46,177 bases of DNA. Origin: Azospirillum brasilense. GTDB taxonomy: Bacteria; Pseudomonadota; Alphaproteobacteria; Azospirillales; Azospirillaceae. Below the pieces are notes generated by a model. It saw only the letters and a list, made by a program, of their open reading frames with translations. It ran no database searches and was not told where the DNA came from. The DNA lies in NCBI RefSeq assembly GCF_003349955.1, contig NZ_QLKQ01000060.1:1-46177 (forward strand). The letters are read 5' to 3'. Within the stretch, counting starts at the first letter, position 1. The number at the start of each line of letters is the position of its first letter. Positions 24,425 to 33,033 of the stretch are shown one piece after another. Made by a program: the position numbers and the translations under genes.

Positions 24425-26509
24425 TCAGCGTTTGATCGTGCCGGACGCCCGGTCGAGCGCGTCGAGGACGGCGCCCTCGGTCAGCAGCTCCGGAAGCGCG
24501 ATGCCCTCCGGAGCCCCCGGACCATAGACGATGTTGAAGGGAATACCATAGCGGCCGTGTCGGGCAAGATAGCGGGCGATGGCCTCGTCCGGTCGGGTCC
24601 AGTCCGCGCGCATGGCGGTCACCGTCCCGGCGTCCTCCAGCCGTTGCGCGACGGTGCCGCGGTTCAGCACCAGCTTCTTGTTCGCCTGACAGGTGATGCA
24701 CCAGTCGGCGGTGACGTCCACGAAGACGGTGCGCCCGGCGGCCACCTGCTCGCGGATCGCCGCCTCGTCGAAGACGGTCCAGCGCGCCGCCGTGCTTTCG
24801 GCCACCGGAGCCGCCCCGGCGGAGGGGCCGAAGACGGCGGGAACGGCGAAGGCCACCAGGGCCAGCAGGCCGGCCAGCGCCGCCCCGGCCCAACGCGCCG
24901 TCTCCGCCATGCGGCGGCCCAGCCACAGCGCGGCGACCAGCCCGCCCATCAGCACGGCGACCGCCAGCGCCGGCACCTCGCCGACCTGGACGACCAGCAC
25001 CGACAGCAGCCACAGCGCGGTCAGAGCCAGCGCCCCGCCCAGCACCCGGCGCAGCGCCACCATCCAGCGCCCCGGACGCGGCAGCAGGCGCGCGGCGCGC
25101 GGGAAGGCGGCGATCAGCAGGTAGGGCAGCGCCAGCCCGACGCCCAGCGCGGCGAAGATGGCGAACACCTCCAGCGCCCCACGCGACAGCGCGAAGCCCA
25201 CCGCCGTCCCCAGGAAGGGCGCGGAGCAGGGCGTGGCGAGCAGCGTGGCGAAGGCACCCGTCGCGAACTGGCCGCCCAATCCCTGCCCCTCCGGTCCGCC
25301 CAGACGGTCGGCGACGGCGCGCGGCAGAGGAAGCTCGAACAGGCCCCACAGGTTGGCGGCGAACAGGGTCACCAGAACGACCATGAAGACGAGGAACAGC
25401 GGCTGCTGGAACTGGATGCCCCAGCCCACCGCCCCGCCCGCCGCCTTCACCGCGACCAGCGCCCCGGCAAGGATCAGGAAGGAGGTCAGGATGCCCGCCG
25501 CCGAGGCCAGGAAGCCGGCGCGCACCGCCGCGGGCGCCCGTCCGCCGTGCTGGACGATGGACAGCAGCTTCAGCGACAGCACCGGCAGCACGCAGGGCAT
25601 CAGGTTCAGGATCAGCCCGCCCAGCAGGGCGACGCCCAGCATGGCCAGCAGCCCGGCCGGAGCCGCCCCGGCACCACCGCCAAGCCCGGCCGCAGCGGTC
25701 GCCGGAGCTTCGACGGACCGGTTGCCGTCCACCACGGTCAGCGTCATCGCCTGTCCGGCGAGGTCCAGGCCGGGCGTCGGGTCGGTCGCGTCCATCCGCA
25801 GGATCGCGCGCCGGTCGCCGTCGAGGAATTGGCTCTTGGGCGCGGCGAAGGTCACCGGCGGGTCGGTTTCCACGAACACGTCGGGGGCGACCATCGGCTC
25901 GCGGGCGGTGACCTCGACCTCCAGCACCGTCCCCTGCCCGCGCACCGCCGTGACCGTCAGGCCGGACGCACGCCCGTCGCCGGGCACCAGGGACTGGGCG
26001 CGGGCGATGTCGTTGGCCGACGGACCCGGAGTCGCCGGCCCCTCGGGGATGGACAGGGACAGCGCCACCATCTCCGGAACGCAGATGGTCGAGCAGACCA
26101 ACAGCTCCGCCTTCAGCGCGAGGTCGAGCGGCTTTCCGGGCTCCGCCGGGGTGGCGGCGATGGGGAACAGCACCTCCGCGTCGTAGCCCGCCGTCTCGAA
26201 GCCCAGGACGGTGAAGCGGTGCGGCGCCGGGTAGGCCAGTTCCGTCGCCGCGAGGTTCCGCGACTCCGACCAGTCCAGCCGCGGCGCGAAGCCGGCATCG
26301 CCCGGAGTGCGCCAATAGGTCTTCCAGCCGGGCTCCAGCCGGACCTCCAGCCCCAGGGGGATCTTGGCGAGGTCGCCCACCCCCTGGACCGATGCGACGA
26401 GCCGCGCCTGCACCGGGCCGGACGTGACCCAGGAACCGGTCTCCGCCCTCCCCATTCCGGGTGCGGCCAAGGCCAGGATGGCGAGCAGGAACGGAACAAA
26501 CCTTTTCAT
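24425..26509 (-). CDS. DsbD/ScsB-like thiol:disulfide interchange protein
   Basis: The preferred start, ATG 26509 (MKRFVPFLLA), gives 694 residues with a signal peptide ending near GMGRA. The N-terminal periplasmic region (about 25-270) has the DsbD/ScsB-like cysteine pair Cys139 and Cys143 (LVCSTICVPE). The central membrane domain of about eight helices carries the two redox Cys residues in LMPCVLPVLSLK and LATPCSAPFLGTA. A C-terminal thioredoxin domain has DVTADWCITCQANKK. The protein carries electrons from cytoplasmic thioredoxin to periplasmic substrates. The long N-terminal part resembles ScsB more than E. coli DsbD, so partners may include peroxide or methionine sulfoxide repair proteins. 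A peroxiredoxin gene follows. Confidence 0.9.
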   Translation of the reverse strand: MKRFVPFLLAILALAAPGMGRAETGSWVTSGPVQARLVASVQGVGDLAKIPLGLEVRLEPGWKTYWRTPGDAGFAPRLDWSESRNLAATELAYPAPHRFTVLGFETAGYDAEVLFPIAATPAEPGKPLDLALKAELLVCSTICVPEMVALSLSIPEGPATPGPSANDIARAQSLVPGDGRASGLTVTAVRGQGTVLEVEVTAREPMVAPDVFVETDPPVTFAAPKSQFLDGDRRAILRMDATDPTPGLDLAGQAMTLTVVDGNRSVEAPATAAAGLGGGAGAAPAGLLAMLGVALLGGLILNLMPCVLPVLSLKLLSIVQHGGRAPAAVRAGFLASAAGILTSFLILAGALVAVKAAGGAVGWGIQFQQPLFLVFMVVLVTLFAANLWGLFELPLPRAVADRLGGPEGQGLGGQFATGAFATLLATPCSAPFLGTAVGFALSRGALEVFAIFAALGVGLALPYLLIAAFPRAARLLPRPGRWMVALRRVLGGALALTALWLLSVLVVQVGEVPALAVAVLMGGLVAALWLGRRMAETARWAGAALAGLLALVAFAVPAVFGPSAGAAPVAESTAARWTVFDEAAIREQVAAGRTVFVDVTADWCITCQANKKLVLNRGTVAQRLEDAGTVTAMRADWTRPDEAIARYLARHGRYGIPFNIVYGPGAPEGIALPELLTEGAVLDALDRASGTIKR

Positions 26510-26667
26510 CGCACCGACTGTTCTCATATCAAGACGCAGCGGGCCGCCCATCGGCCGCGGCTGTATATGGATGACAAAGCTTGGCCCGTGCTGTCACACT
26601 CGGGCGAAGACGGCTTCGGGTGGCCGCCCAGCGGTCCGCCCGTCCCCCGACACTAAGGATAGCGCCC

Positions 26668-27243
26668 ATGCCGCACCTGACCAAGTCCTCGGACTATCTG
26701 ACCGGCCAGTTGCTGATCGCCATGCCGGGCATGACGGACCCGCGTTTTCAGCGGACCGTGATCTACATGTGTGCCCACAACGAAGACGGCGCCATGGGCC
26801 TCGTCGTCAATCGCCTGTTCGGGTCGGTCACCTTCGAGGATTTGCTGGAGCAGCTCGAGATCGAAATCCAGGAGCCGATCGCCAACATGCCCGTGCATTA
26901 TGGCGGTCCCGTGGAGTCCGGGCGCGGATTCGTCCTGCATTCGACCGATTACGTGCGGGACGGCACGCTGGTGGTGGACGACGAGGTGGCGCTGACCGCG
27001 ACCATCGACATCCTGCGCGCCATTTCCGAAAACCGTGGGCCGCGGCGCAACATCCTGCTGCTCGGCTACGCCGGCTGGGGACCGGGGCAGTTGGACGCGG
27101 AAATCCAGGCGAACGGCTGGCTGAACGTGCCCTGCGACGAGACGCTGCTGTTCGATCCCGAGCTGGACACCAAATGGGAGCGCTCGATCGCCAAGCTCGG
27201 CGTCAGCCTCTCCATGCTGTCGGCGGAGGCCGGGCACGCCTGA
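26668..27243 (+). CDS. YqgE/AlgH family protein (UPF0301)
   Basis: The 191-residue protein starts at ATG 26668 (MPHLTKSSDYL). YqgE/AlgH features are LTGQLLIAMPGMTDPRF, VIYMCAHNEDGAMGLVVNR, PVHYGGPVESGRGFVLHS and LGYAGWGPGQLDAEI. The family is widespread and was named for an effect on alginate control in Pseudomonas; its biochemical role is not known. The gene is divergent from the DsbD-like gene (158 bases between the starts). Earlier in-frame starts back to 26581 are possible but would enter the promoter region. Confidence 0.92.
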   Translation: MPHLTKSSDYLTGQLLIAMPGMTDPRFQRTVIYMCAHNEDGAMGLVVNRLFGSVTFEDLLEQLEIEIQEPIANMPVHYGGPVESGRGFVLHSTDYVRDGTLVVDDEVALTATIDILRAISENRGPRRNILLLGYAGWGPGQLDAEIQANGWLNVPCDETLLFDPELDTKWERSIAKLGVSLSMLSAEAGHA

Positions 27244-27313
27244 CGGCGTCCCCTCCCGGTCACGGGCACGACCCGCCGCAGTGCACGCGGCGGGGCCTCT
27301 CATCAAACGTCGT

Positions 27314-27532
27314 TCACTGACCCTTGCTGGCGATCGCCAGGGCGAGGCCGCGTGCCTGCATCAGCTCGCTGCACCGCTCGACCAACTCGGTGCCGGCGTA
27401 AACCGCCCAGCCGCTCTGGAAGCCCGACGCCTCGTAGCGCAGGTCGACGCGGCGTCCGTCCAGTTCGACCGTGTAGGTCAGCGAATTTTCTTTCGTCCAG
27501 GTGGGGTTCGAATGATTGGGGTTCGACGACAT
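27314..27532 (-). CDS. Small conserved hypothetical protein
   Basis: This 72-residue protein starts at ATG 27532 (MSSNPNHSNP), five bases after a GAGG-like ribosome site; an ATG at 27547 is an alternative. It is soluble, with a beta-rich centre (SLTYTVELDGRRVDLRYEA) and a terminal helix (LVERCSELMQARGLALAIA). No family is recognised. It stands alone between convergent yqgE and the upstream, co-directional GNAT gene. Confidence 0.5.
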   Translation of the reverse strand: MSSNPNHSNPTWTKENSLTYTVELDGRRVDLRYEASGFQSGWAVYAGTELVERCSELMQARGLALAIASKGQ

Positions 27533-27652
27533 ATCCGCCTCATGCAAACGCGAAGGACATGCCGTCAGCCTGCGCCCGCTCCCTTAACCGCGGGTTAAGC
27601 CGACCGGGACAAAGCGCCGGGAATTGGTGTCGGGTCACCCCGACCGGACGGG

Positions 27653-28243
27653 TTAGCCCCGCCACTCCTCGCGCAGGATGGCGTAGAGGACATGGTCCCG
27701 CCACACCCCGTCGATGCGCAGATAGCCGCGCGCGTAGCCTTCGTGGGTGAAGCCGACCTTCTCCAGAAGGCCGCGGCTGGGCGCGTTGGTCGGCAGGCAG
27801 GCGGCCTCGACCCGGTGCAGCCCCAACTGCCCGAAGGCGAAATCCAGCACCAGCCGGGTGGCACCGGACATGTAGCCGTTGCGCGCGTAGGGCTGCCCCA
27901 CCCAGTAGCCGAGCGTCGCCATCTGGGCCACGCCGCGCCGCAGGTTGGTCAGCCCCAGCCCGCCGACCAGCCGGTCGGTCGCCCGGTCGTAGACGAGGAA
28001 GCTGTAGCCCTGGTCGTCGCGCCATTCCTGCGCCTGCCGCCGCAGCCGGCGCCCGAAGGCGGTGCGGGTGAGGGCGTCCGCCGGCCAGGTCGGCTCCCAG
28101 GGGGTGAGGAAGGCGCGGGAATCCGCCCGCAGGTCAGCCCATTCCCGCCAGTCCCGCGGCAACGGCGGGCGGATGTAGCAGATCGGCCCGTCGAGCCGGA
28201 CCGCCGGCGGGCTGATGAGACCACCGCCGAGCAGGCGGATCAT
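27653..28243 (-). CDS. GNAT acetyltransferase, RimJ/RimL-like
   Basis: The 196-residue protein is a GCN5-type N-acetyltransferase of the ribosomal-protein N-terminal group. It has the RimJ-type start VRLDGPICYIRPPLPRDW, a conserved FLTPWEPTWP segment, the central LVGGLGLTNLRRGVAQMATLGYWVG, the acetyl-CoA loop QPYARNGYMSGAT, and the C-terminal HRVEAACLPTNAPSRGLLEKVGF and EGYARGYLRIDGVW. These match enzymes that acetylate ribosomal protein N-termini (S5 or L12) or drugs; the substrate is not certain. It is downstream of the M16 peptidase, 27 bases from it, a pairing common in alphaproteobacteria. Confidence 0.88.
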   Translation of the reverse strand: MIRLLGGGLISPPAVRLDGPICYIRPPLPRDWREWADLRADSRAFLTPWEPTWPADALTRTAFGRRLRRQAQEWRDDQGYSFLVYDRATDRLVGGLGLTNLRRGVAQMATLGYWVGQPYARNGYMSGATRLVLDFAFGQLGLHRVEAACLPTNAPSRGLLEKVGFTHEGYARGYLRIDGVWRDHVLYAILREEWRG

Positions 28244-28270
28244 GCTGCCCCTCCCACCCTGGCGCGTCCC

Positions 28271-29527
28271 TTACCGGAACCGCGCGGCGATGCGGTCATA
28301 CTCCTCCAGCCGTCCGATCGGACCGAGCGCGGCCACGGTCGGGCGGCTCTCGCGCAGGCGCCGGGCCACGCGGACGATGGACTCGCGGTCGACCGCACCG
28401 ATCTTCTCGACGATCTCCTCCACCGGCACGGGGCGCCCGTAGGCCAGAAGCTGCTGGCCGAGCTGCTCGCAACGCGACATGGAGCTTTCCAGCGCCATCA
28501 GCGTCCCGGCGCGGAGCTGGGCGGCGGCGCGGGCCACCTCCTCCTCGGTCACGTCCTCGGTCACCCGCATCAGCTCGTCGCAGACGACCGGGACCAACTC
28601 CGCCACCTCGTCCTCGCCGGTGCCGGCGTAGACGCCGAACAGCCCGCCGTCGCGGTAGGCGCCGGAGAAGGTGTAGATGGAATAGACCAGCCCGCGCTTC
28701 TCCCGCACCTCCTGGAAGAGGCGGGAAGACATGCCACCGCCGAGCAGCGTCGACATCACCGAATGGGCGTAATAGTCCGGATCGTGCACCCCCACCCCGT
28801 CGAAGCCGAGGACGAGGTGCATCTGCTCCAGGTCCCGCGCCTCGCGGAAGTCGCCGCCGGCGTAGCGCGCGTCCTCGGACTCCGGCGCCGGGCGGGAGGA
28901 CAGCCCGTCGAAGGCCGACAGGGCCATGTCGACCAGCCGGTCGTGCTCCAGCCGCCCGGCGGCGGCCAGGACGATGCCCGGCGCGCCGTAATGGCCGTCG
29001 ATGTAGTCGACCAGCGCCGGCCGCGACAGAGCGCCGACGATCTCCGACGACCCCAGGACGGGGCGCCCCAGCGCCTGCCCCGGATAGGCGGTGGACTGGA
29101 AATGGTCGAAGATGATGTCGTCGGGGGTGTCGGCGGCCTGACCGATCTCCTGAAGCACCACCGTGCGCTCGCGCGCCAGCTCGTCGCTGTCGAGGACGGA
29201 GTTCTGGAGCATGTCGGCGATGAGGTCGAGCGCCAGCGCCGTGTCCTCGTGCAGGACCTTGGCGTAATAGGCGGTCTGTTCGCGCGTCGTGTAGGCGTTG
29301 AGCTGGCCGCCGACATTCTCGATCTCCTCGGAGATGCGGAAGGCGGAGCGCCGCTCGGTGCCCTTGAACAGCATGTGCTCGACGAGATGCGCCACGCCGT
29401 TGACGCTCGCGGACTCGTTGCGCGTGCCGACCCCGACCCAGCAGCCGAGCGAGACCGACTGCACGCCGGGCATCGTGTCGGTGGCGACGCGCAGCCCGTT
29501 CGGCAGCGTGGTCACGCGGATGCTCAT
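28271..29527 (-). CDS. M16 family zinc peptidase (mitochondrial-processing-peptidase-like)
   Basis: The 418-residue protein has the inverted zinc motif HLVEHMLFKGT (His47, Glu50, His51); the second zinc Glu is expected about 75 residues later in ERTVVLQEIGQ. The second half contains LLGGGMSSRLFQEVREKRGLVYSIY, the conserved non-catalytic half of the family. It resembles the beta subunit of mitochondrial processing peptidase. There is no signal peptide, so it is probably cytoplasmic. Its ATG overlaps the thrC stop by four bases (ATGA), indicating coupling. The thrC-M16-GNAT order is typical of alphaproteobacteria. Substrates are unknown. Confidence 0.92.
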   Translation of the reverse strand: MSIRVTTLPNGLRVATDTMPGVQSVSLGCWVGVGTRNESASVNGVAHLVEHMLFKGTERRSAFRISEEIENVGGQLNAYTTREQTAYYAKVLHEDTALALDLIADMLQNSVLDSDELARERTVVLQEIGQAADTPDDIIFDHFQSTAYPGQALGRPVLGSSEIVGALSRPALVDYIDGHYGAPGIVLAAAGRLEHDRLVDMALSAFDGLSSRPAPESEDARYAGGDFREARDLEQMHLVLGFDGVGVHDPDYYAHSVMSTLLGGGMSSRLFQEVREKRGLVYSIYTFSGAYRDGGLFGVYAGTGEDEVAELVPVVCDELMRVTEDVTEEEVARAAAQLRAGTLMALESSMSRCEQLGQQLLAYGRPVPVEEIVEKIGAVDRESIVRVARRLRESRPTVAALGPIGRLEEYDRIAARFR

Positions 29528-30936
29528 GCGGCCTCCTTGGCGGCGCGGGCGCGGGCGACGACGAACTCCTGGACCGCCGCCACGTCGTTGGGCAGCTCGG
29601 ACAGCCGCTCCTCCCGCTCGTAGAGGTCGGCGAGGCGCGGCGGCAGGACCGGGCGCCGGCCGGTGGCCGTCTCCACCGCGTCGGGGAACTTGGCGGGGTG
29701 GGCGGTCGCCATCACGACCACCGGCACCGACGGATCGACCGGGGCGGTGGCCGCGGAATGGATGCCGACGGCGGTGTGCGGATCGACCTGATAGCCGCCG
29801 GTCTTCTCCCAGACCTCCTTGATGACGTCCATGGTCCGGGCGTCGTCGGCGCGGCCCGCGGCGAAGATCGCGTGCGCCTCGGCCAGCTGCGCGTCGGTGA
29901 CGGCGAATTTGCCCTCCGCGCGGAAGCCGTCCATGGCGGCCTGCACGGCGGCGCCGTCGCGGCCCAGCAGGTCGAACAGCAGCCGCTCGAAGTTGGAGGA
30001 GATCTGGATGTCCATGCTGGGACTCAATGTGGGCACGACCGGAGCCGCCGACATGGTGCCGCTGGCAAAAAAGCGGGCCAGGATGTCGTTGGCGTTGGAG
30101 CCCACGACCAGCCGCTCCACCGGCAGCCCCATCGCCCGCGCGCCGTAGGCGGCATAGACGTTGCCGAAATTGCCGGTGGGCACGGTGAAGGCCACCTTGC
30201 GGTCGGGCGCGCCCAGCGCCACCGCGGCGGCGAAGTAATAGACGATCTGGGCCATGATGCGCGCCCAGTTGATCGAGTTCACCGCCGACAGGCCCATCTT
30301 GTCGCGGAAGGCCATGTCGTTGAACAGCGCCTTCACCAGATCCTGGCAGTCGTCGAAGGTGCCGTGCAGCGCGATGTTGTGCACGTTGTCCGACAGGACG
30401 CTGGTCATCTGCCGGCGTTGCACCTCCGACGTGCGGCCCTTCGGGTGCAGGATGAAGATGTCGACGTTCCGGCGGTCGCGGCACGCCTCGATGGCGGCGG
30501 AGCCGGTGTCGCCCGAGGTGGCGCCGACGATGGTCACCCGCTCGCCGCGCTTGGCCAGCACATGGTCGAACAGGCGGCCGAGCAGTTGCAGCGCCACGTC
30601 CTTGAAAGCGAGCGTCGGGCCGTGGAACAGCTCCATCACCCAGGTGCGCTGGTCAAGCTGCACCAGCGGCACCACCGCGGCGTGGTCGAAGCTGGCGTAG
30701 GCGTCCGTCACGATGGCCCGGAAATCGTCCTCGGCGATGGCGCCGCCCAGGAAGGGCAGCATGACGCGCACGGCGATCTCGCTGTAGGGAAGGCCCCGCA
30801 TCGCGCGGATCTCGTCGGCCGAGAACTGCGGCCAGCTTTCCGGGACATAGAGGCCGCCGTCACGCGCGAGACCGGCCAGAAGGACTTCCTCGAAACCCAG
30901 GACCGGGGCCTGGCCCCGCGTGCTGACGTACTTCAA
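29524..30936 (-). CDS. thrC: Threonine synthase
   Basis: The 470-residue PLP enzyme turns O-phosphohomoserine into threonine. It begins at TTG 30936 with (L/M)KYVSTRGQAPVLGFEE, the standard N-terminus of the family, after a GGAGAG ribosome site; longer in-frame starts up to 31068 give sequence not seen in threonine synthases. The PLP lysine is Lys112 in HGPTLAFKDVALQLLG. SGDTGSAA, NSINWARIMAQ, VPTGNFGNVYA and the final VVMATAHPAKFPDAV are also characteristic. It is long, the form found in Proteobacteria and yeast. The TTG start may lower its translation. Downstream M16 overlaps by ATGA. Confidence 0.95.
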   Translation of the reverse strand: MKYVSTRGQAPVLGFEEVLLAGLARDGGLYVPESWPQFSADEIRAMRGLPYSEIAVRVMLPFLGGAIAEDDFRAIVTDAYASFDHAAVVPLVQLDQRTWVMELFHGPTLAFKDVALQLLGRLFDHVLAKRGERVTIVGATSGDTGSAAIEACRDRRNVDIFILHPKGRTSEVQRRQMTSVLSDNVHNIALHGTFDDCQDLVKALFNDMAFRDKMGLSAVNSINWARIMAQIVYYFAAAVALGAPDRKVAFTVPTGNFGNVYAAYGARAMGLPVERLVVGSNANDILARFFASGTMSAAPVVPTLSPSMDIQISSNFERLLFDLLGRDGAAVQAAMDGFRAEGKFAVTDAQLAEAHAIFAAGRADDARTMDVIKEVWEKTGGYQVDPHTAVGIHSAATAPVDPSVPVVVMATAHPAKFPDAVETATGRRPVLPPRLADLYEREERLSELPNDVAAVQEFVVARARAAKEAA

Positions 30937-31097
30937 CGCACACTCTCCGACGCCTGAAGGTGGCCGACGCTGTGGCGGGCCGGCGACTCTTGTGGAACGG
31001 GCATAGTTAGCGCCCTCCCACACGCGGCGCAAGCGGCGGGTTCCCTCTTGGGCAAGACGCTGGCGCAATACACTCTCGCAGCCATCCCTGCCGTCAT

Positions 31098-31274
31098 TCC
31101 CTCTCCCCTCTGGGGAGAGGGTTAGGGTGAGGGGGCAGCATGGGCGTCAGCCCATGCCAGGGGATTGCCAAGGGGCAGAATGCCCCTTGGCGGTGCGCCG
31201 CAGGCGCACCGGCCCCCTCACCCTCCCCACCGCTGACGCGGTGGGTCCCCTCCCTCTCCCCGGAGGGGCGAGGG
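31098..31274. repeat. Mosaic palindromic element, copy 3, with four inner hairpins
   Basis: The outer arms are CCCTCTCCCCTCTGGGGAGAGGG and the matching CCCTCTCCCCGGAGGGGCGAGGG. Between them are four perfect hairpins: GCATGGGC (31138-31145/31150-31157), CCAAGGGGCA (31168-31177/31181-31190), CGGTGCGCC (31191-31199/31203-31211) and CCCACCGC (31226-31233/31238-31245). It lies between the cellulase stop and thrC, which are co-directional. Confidence 0.8.
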
Positions 31275-31293
31275 CAATCACCCAGCCCGCCGA

Positions 31294-32619
31294 TCAGGCG
31301 CCGGTGTGGACGTCCAGCGGGTCGTGATGCAACGCCGACGGATCGTGCGCGGCGTCGACCGGCGGAAGCTCCACCGTCTGGGCGGCGAGCGCGGCGTTCA
31401 CCGAGGCGGCGGTGCTGTGATCCGCCGCCTGCGGCTGGGTCACCGTATGGGACAGGACGTTGATGTCGCCCTCGCCAAGCGCCTGCGCCGTCGCCGGAGC
31501 CCAGGCGGCCTTGGCCGGGCTGCCGCCGTCGAACAGGCCTTCCTTGATGGCGTTGTACTTGGTCTGGTCGACCGTCTGCCAATCGTCCTTCAGGATGCCG
31601 CCGGTGTCGCCCGAGTTCGGGTTCCACGACCAATACGTCCAACTTGCCCCTTCCTTGCCGGCGCCGAGGTCGTTGGTGCCGTTGCCGTCCAGGTCGCCGT
31701 TCATGTAGTCGATCAGCTTGGCCATGTAGGCCTTGTCCTGATCGGTCTCCAGCTTGCCGCCGAACTCGCCGACCAGCACCGGCGCCTTGTCCTCCTTCAG
31801 CAGCCAGCCCCAATTGTCGGTGTACTGGCCCGGCAGGTTGTTCGGGTAGTCGCTGGCCTTGAACCACTCCATCTCGTGGATGGACGGGCCGTAGGAGTGG
31901 ACCGAGTAGACCAGCTTGTCCGGATGATCGAATTCGATCGGGCGGTCCTTGGCGCCGCGCAGGTTGCCGCCCCACCACTCCCACTGGTTCTGGTGGATTT
32001 CGACGCCCTCGACCAGCAGAAGCCAATCCTTGTTCACGGACTGGATCTCGTTGCCGATGCGCTCCGCCGCCCAGGCCCAGTCGGTGGCCTTGTCGCCGCC
32101 GCCCCAGGTCGCCTGACCGTGCGGCTCGTTGTGCAGGTCGGCGCCGATCACCGTGTCGTTGCCCTCGTAGCGCTCGGCCAGCATCTTCCAGTTTTCGATC
32201 ATCTTCGACTCCGGGTACTTGTCGTCGTACCACAGGCCGTTCTCGTTGGCCGACGCACCGTCGCTGGAGCGGTGGTGGTCGAGGATGACCTTCATGCCGA
32301 TGCGCCCGGCGTAATCGATCACCTTGTCCATGACCTCAAGCGGGGACTTGTTCGCGAGGTCGGGATTCTTGGAGGTGTCGATGCCCGTCGCCCGGTCGGC
32401 GTCCAGAGCCGCGTCGCTCCACGGCAGGCGGATGGTGTTGAAGCCCAGCTCCTTCATCTGCTCCATCATCCCCCAGTAGCCGCGCATGTCCATGCCGTTG
32501 GGGTTGAAGACGAAGCCCTCGCCGCCGAACCAGTTGACGCCCGTCAGCTTGACGTTCTGACCCGACGAATCGACGATCTGGTTGCCGTCCGTGTGCAGGA
32601 AGCCCTTGGCGATGCCCAT
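31294..32619 (-). CDS. GH5 endoglucanase (cellulase) without signal peptide
   Basis: The 441-residue protein has a glycoside hydrolase family 5 barrel, which cuts beta-1,4-glucans with retention. The acid/base is Glu165 in ADLHNEPHG and the nucleophile Glu285 in VLVGEFGG; other family marks are LTGVNWFG, NTIRLPWSD, VILDHHRSSDG, YSVHSYGP and WTYWSWNPNSGDTGG. A DLDGNGTND loop near 309-317 resembles calcium-binding loops. ATG 32619 gives MGIAKGFLHTDGNQIVD, with no signal peptide. After residue 365 a low-complexity tail ends in hydrophobic Ala stretches and LHHDPLDVHTGA, which could be a type I secretion signal; no type I genes are nearby. It splits the thrC region from the oxidase cluster, an unusual place for a cellulase. 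Confidence 0.92.
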   Translation of the reverse strand: MGIAKGFLHTDGNQIVDSSGQNVKLTGVNWFGGEGFVFNPNGMDMRGYWGMMEQMKELGFNTIRLPWSDAALDADRATGIDTSKNPDLANKSPLEVMDKVIDYAGRIGMKVILDHHRSSDGASANENGLWYDDKYPESKMIENWKMLAERYEGNDTVIGADLHNEPHGQATWGGGDKATDWAWAAERIGNEIQSVNKDWLLLVEGVEIHQNQWEWWGGNLRGAKDRPIEFDHPDKLVYSVHSYGPSIHEMEWFKASDYPNNLPGQYTDNWGWLLKEDKAPVLVGEFGGKLETDQDKAYMAKLIDYMNGDLDGNGTNDLGAGKEGASWTYWSWNPNSGDTGGILKDDWQTVDQTKYNAIKEGLFDGGSPAKAAWAPATAQALGEGDINVLSHTVTQPQAADHSTAASVNAALAAQTVELPPVDAAHDPSALHHDPLDVHTGA

Positions 32620-32682
32620 TGTGCTCAGCCCTCGTTGCCATTCGCGTTGGGCCGGAAGCTGGCGGTTTATGGTTAACGAAAT

Positions 32683-32713
32683 ATTGCCAGGAATGTCGCT
32701 TAATTCCGGCAAT
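32683..32713. promoter_or_regulatory. Inverted repeat upstream of the cellulase gene
   Basis: ATTGCC-A-GGAAT pairs with ATTCC-GGCAAT around GTCGCTTA, an 11-bp stem with one bulge. It sits in an AT-rich patch 64-94 bases before the start codon. It may be a repressor site or part of the 5' leader; no regulator gene is adjacent. Confidence 0.4.
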
Positions 32714-32935
32714 CCAAGGCATGTGTGACCATGTCCGGAAGAGTGGATTTCGAAGACATTTGAGACAAGGAAGACGCGTCGAGTGCTTGCGCAGTCTTGA
32801 GGCTGTTTTTCGGATTGATTGCTTGATGGCGCGACGCGGCGCACAGGAACGAAGGAGGGTTACGGGTCAGCCTTTTGCGTTCGGTGGATTTCGCGGATTC
32901 TTCCGCACCAGCGAACATGTCTCGGCGAAACCTTT

Positions 32936-33023
32936 GCCCCACCCCGGCCCTCCCCCGCTTCGCGGGAGAGGGAGAATAATCCCCTCCCCTGCGTCAGCGG
33001 GGGAGGGTTAGGGAGGGGGCAAG
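32936..33023. repeat. Mosaic palindromic element, copy 4
   Basis: The modules CCCTCCCCCGCTTCGCGGGAG and CCCTCCCCTGCGTCAGCGG, followed by GGGAGGGTTAGGGAGGGGGCAAG, closely resemble copy 1 at 13001-13110. The element lies between the M32 peptidase stop and the cellulase upstream region, where it might end the peptidase transcript. Confidence 0.75.
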
Positions 33024-33033
33024 GGCTCTCCGC

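Larger units (their letters stand above)
32620..33033. other. Intergenic region upstream of the cellulase gene
   Basis: No convincing gene was seen in these 414 bases. The first 300 are clearly less GC-rich than the surroundings. They hold an inverted repeat at 32683-32713 (ATTGCC-A-GGAAT and ATTCC-GGCAAT, with an eight-base loop and one bulged A), about 65-95 bases before the cellulase start, which may be an operator or a leader hairpin. The right part contains palindromic element copy 4. Confidence 0.6.

Noticed and set aside
24389..26656. 755-residue plus-strand frame opposite the DsbD-like gene
   Set aside because: Arg/Gln/His-rich sequence without any domain; shadow of the DsbD-like gene.
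30484..31068. Longer N-terminus for threonine synthase (from 31068)
   Set aside because: The added residues are Arg/Pro-rich and unlike the family, whose proteins begin KYVSTRG; TTG 30936 has a ribosome site.
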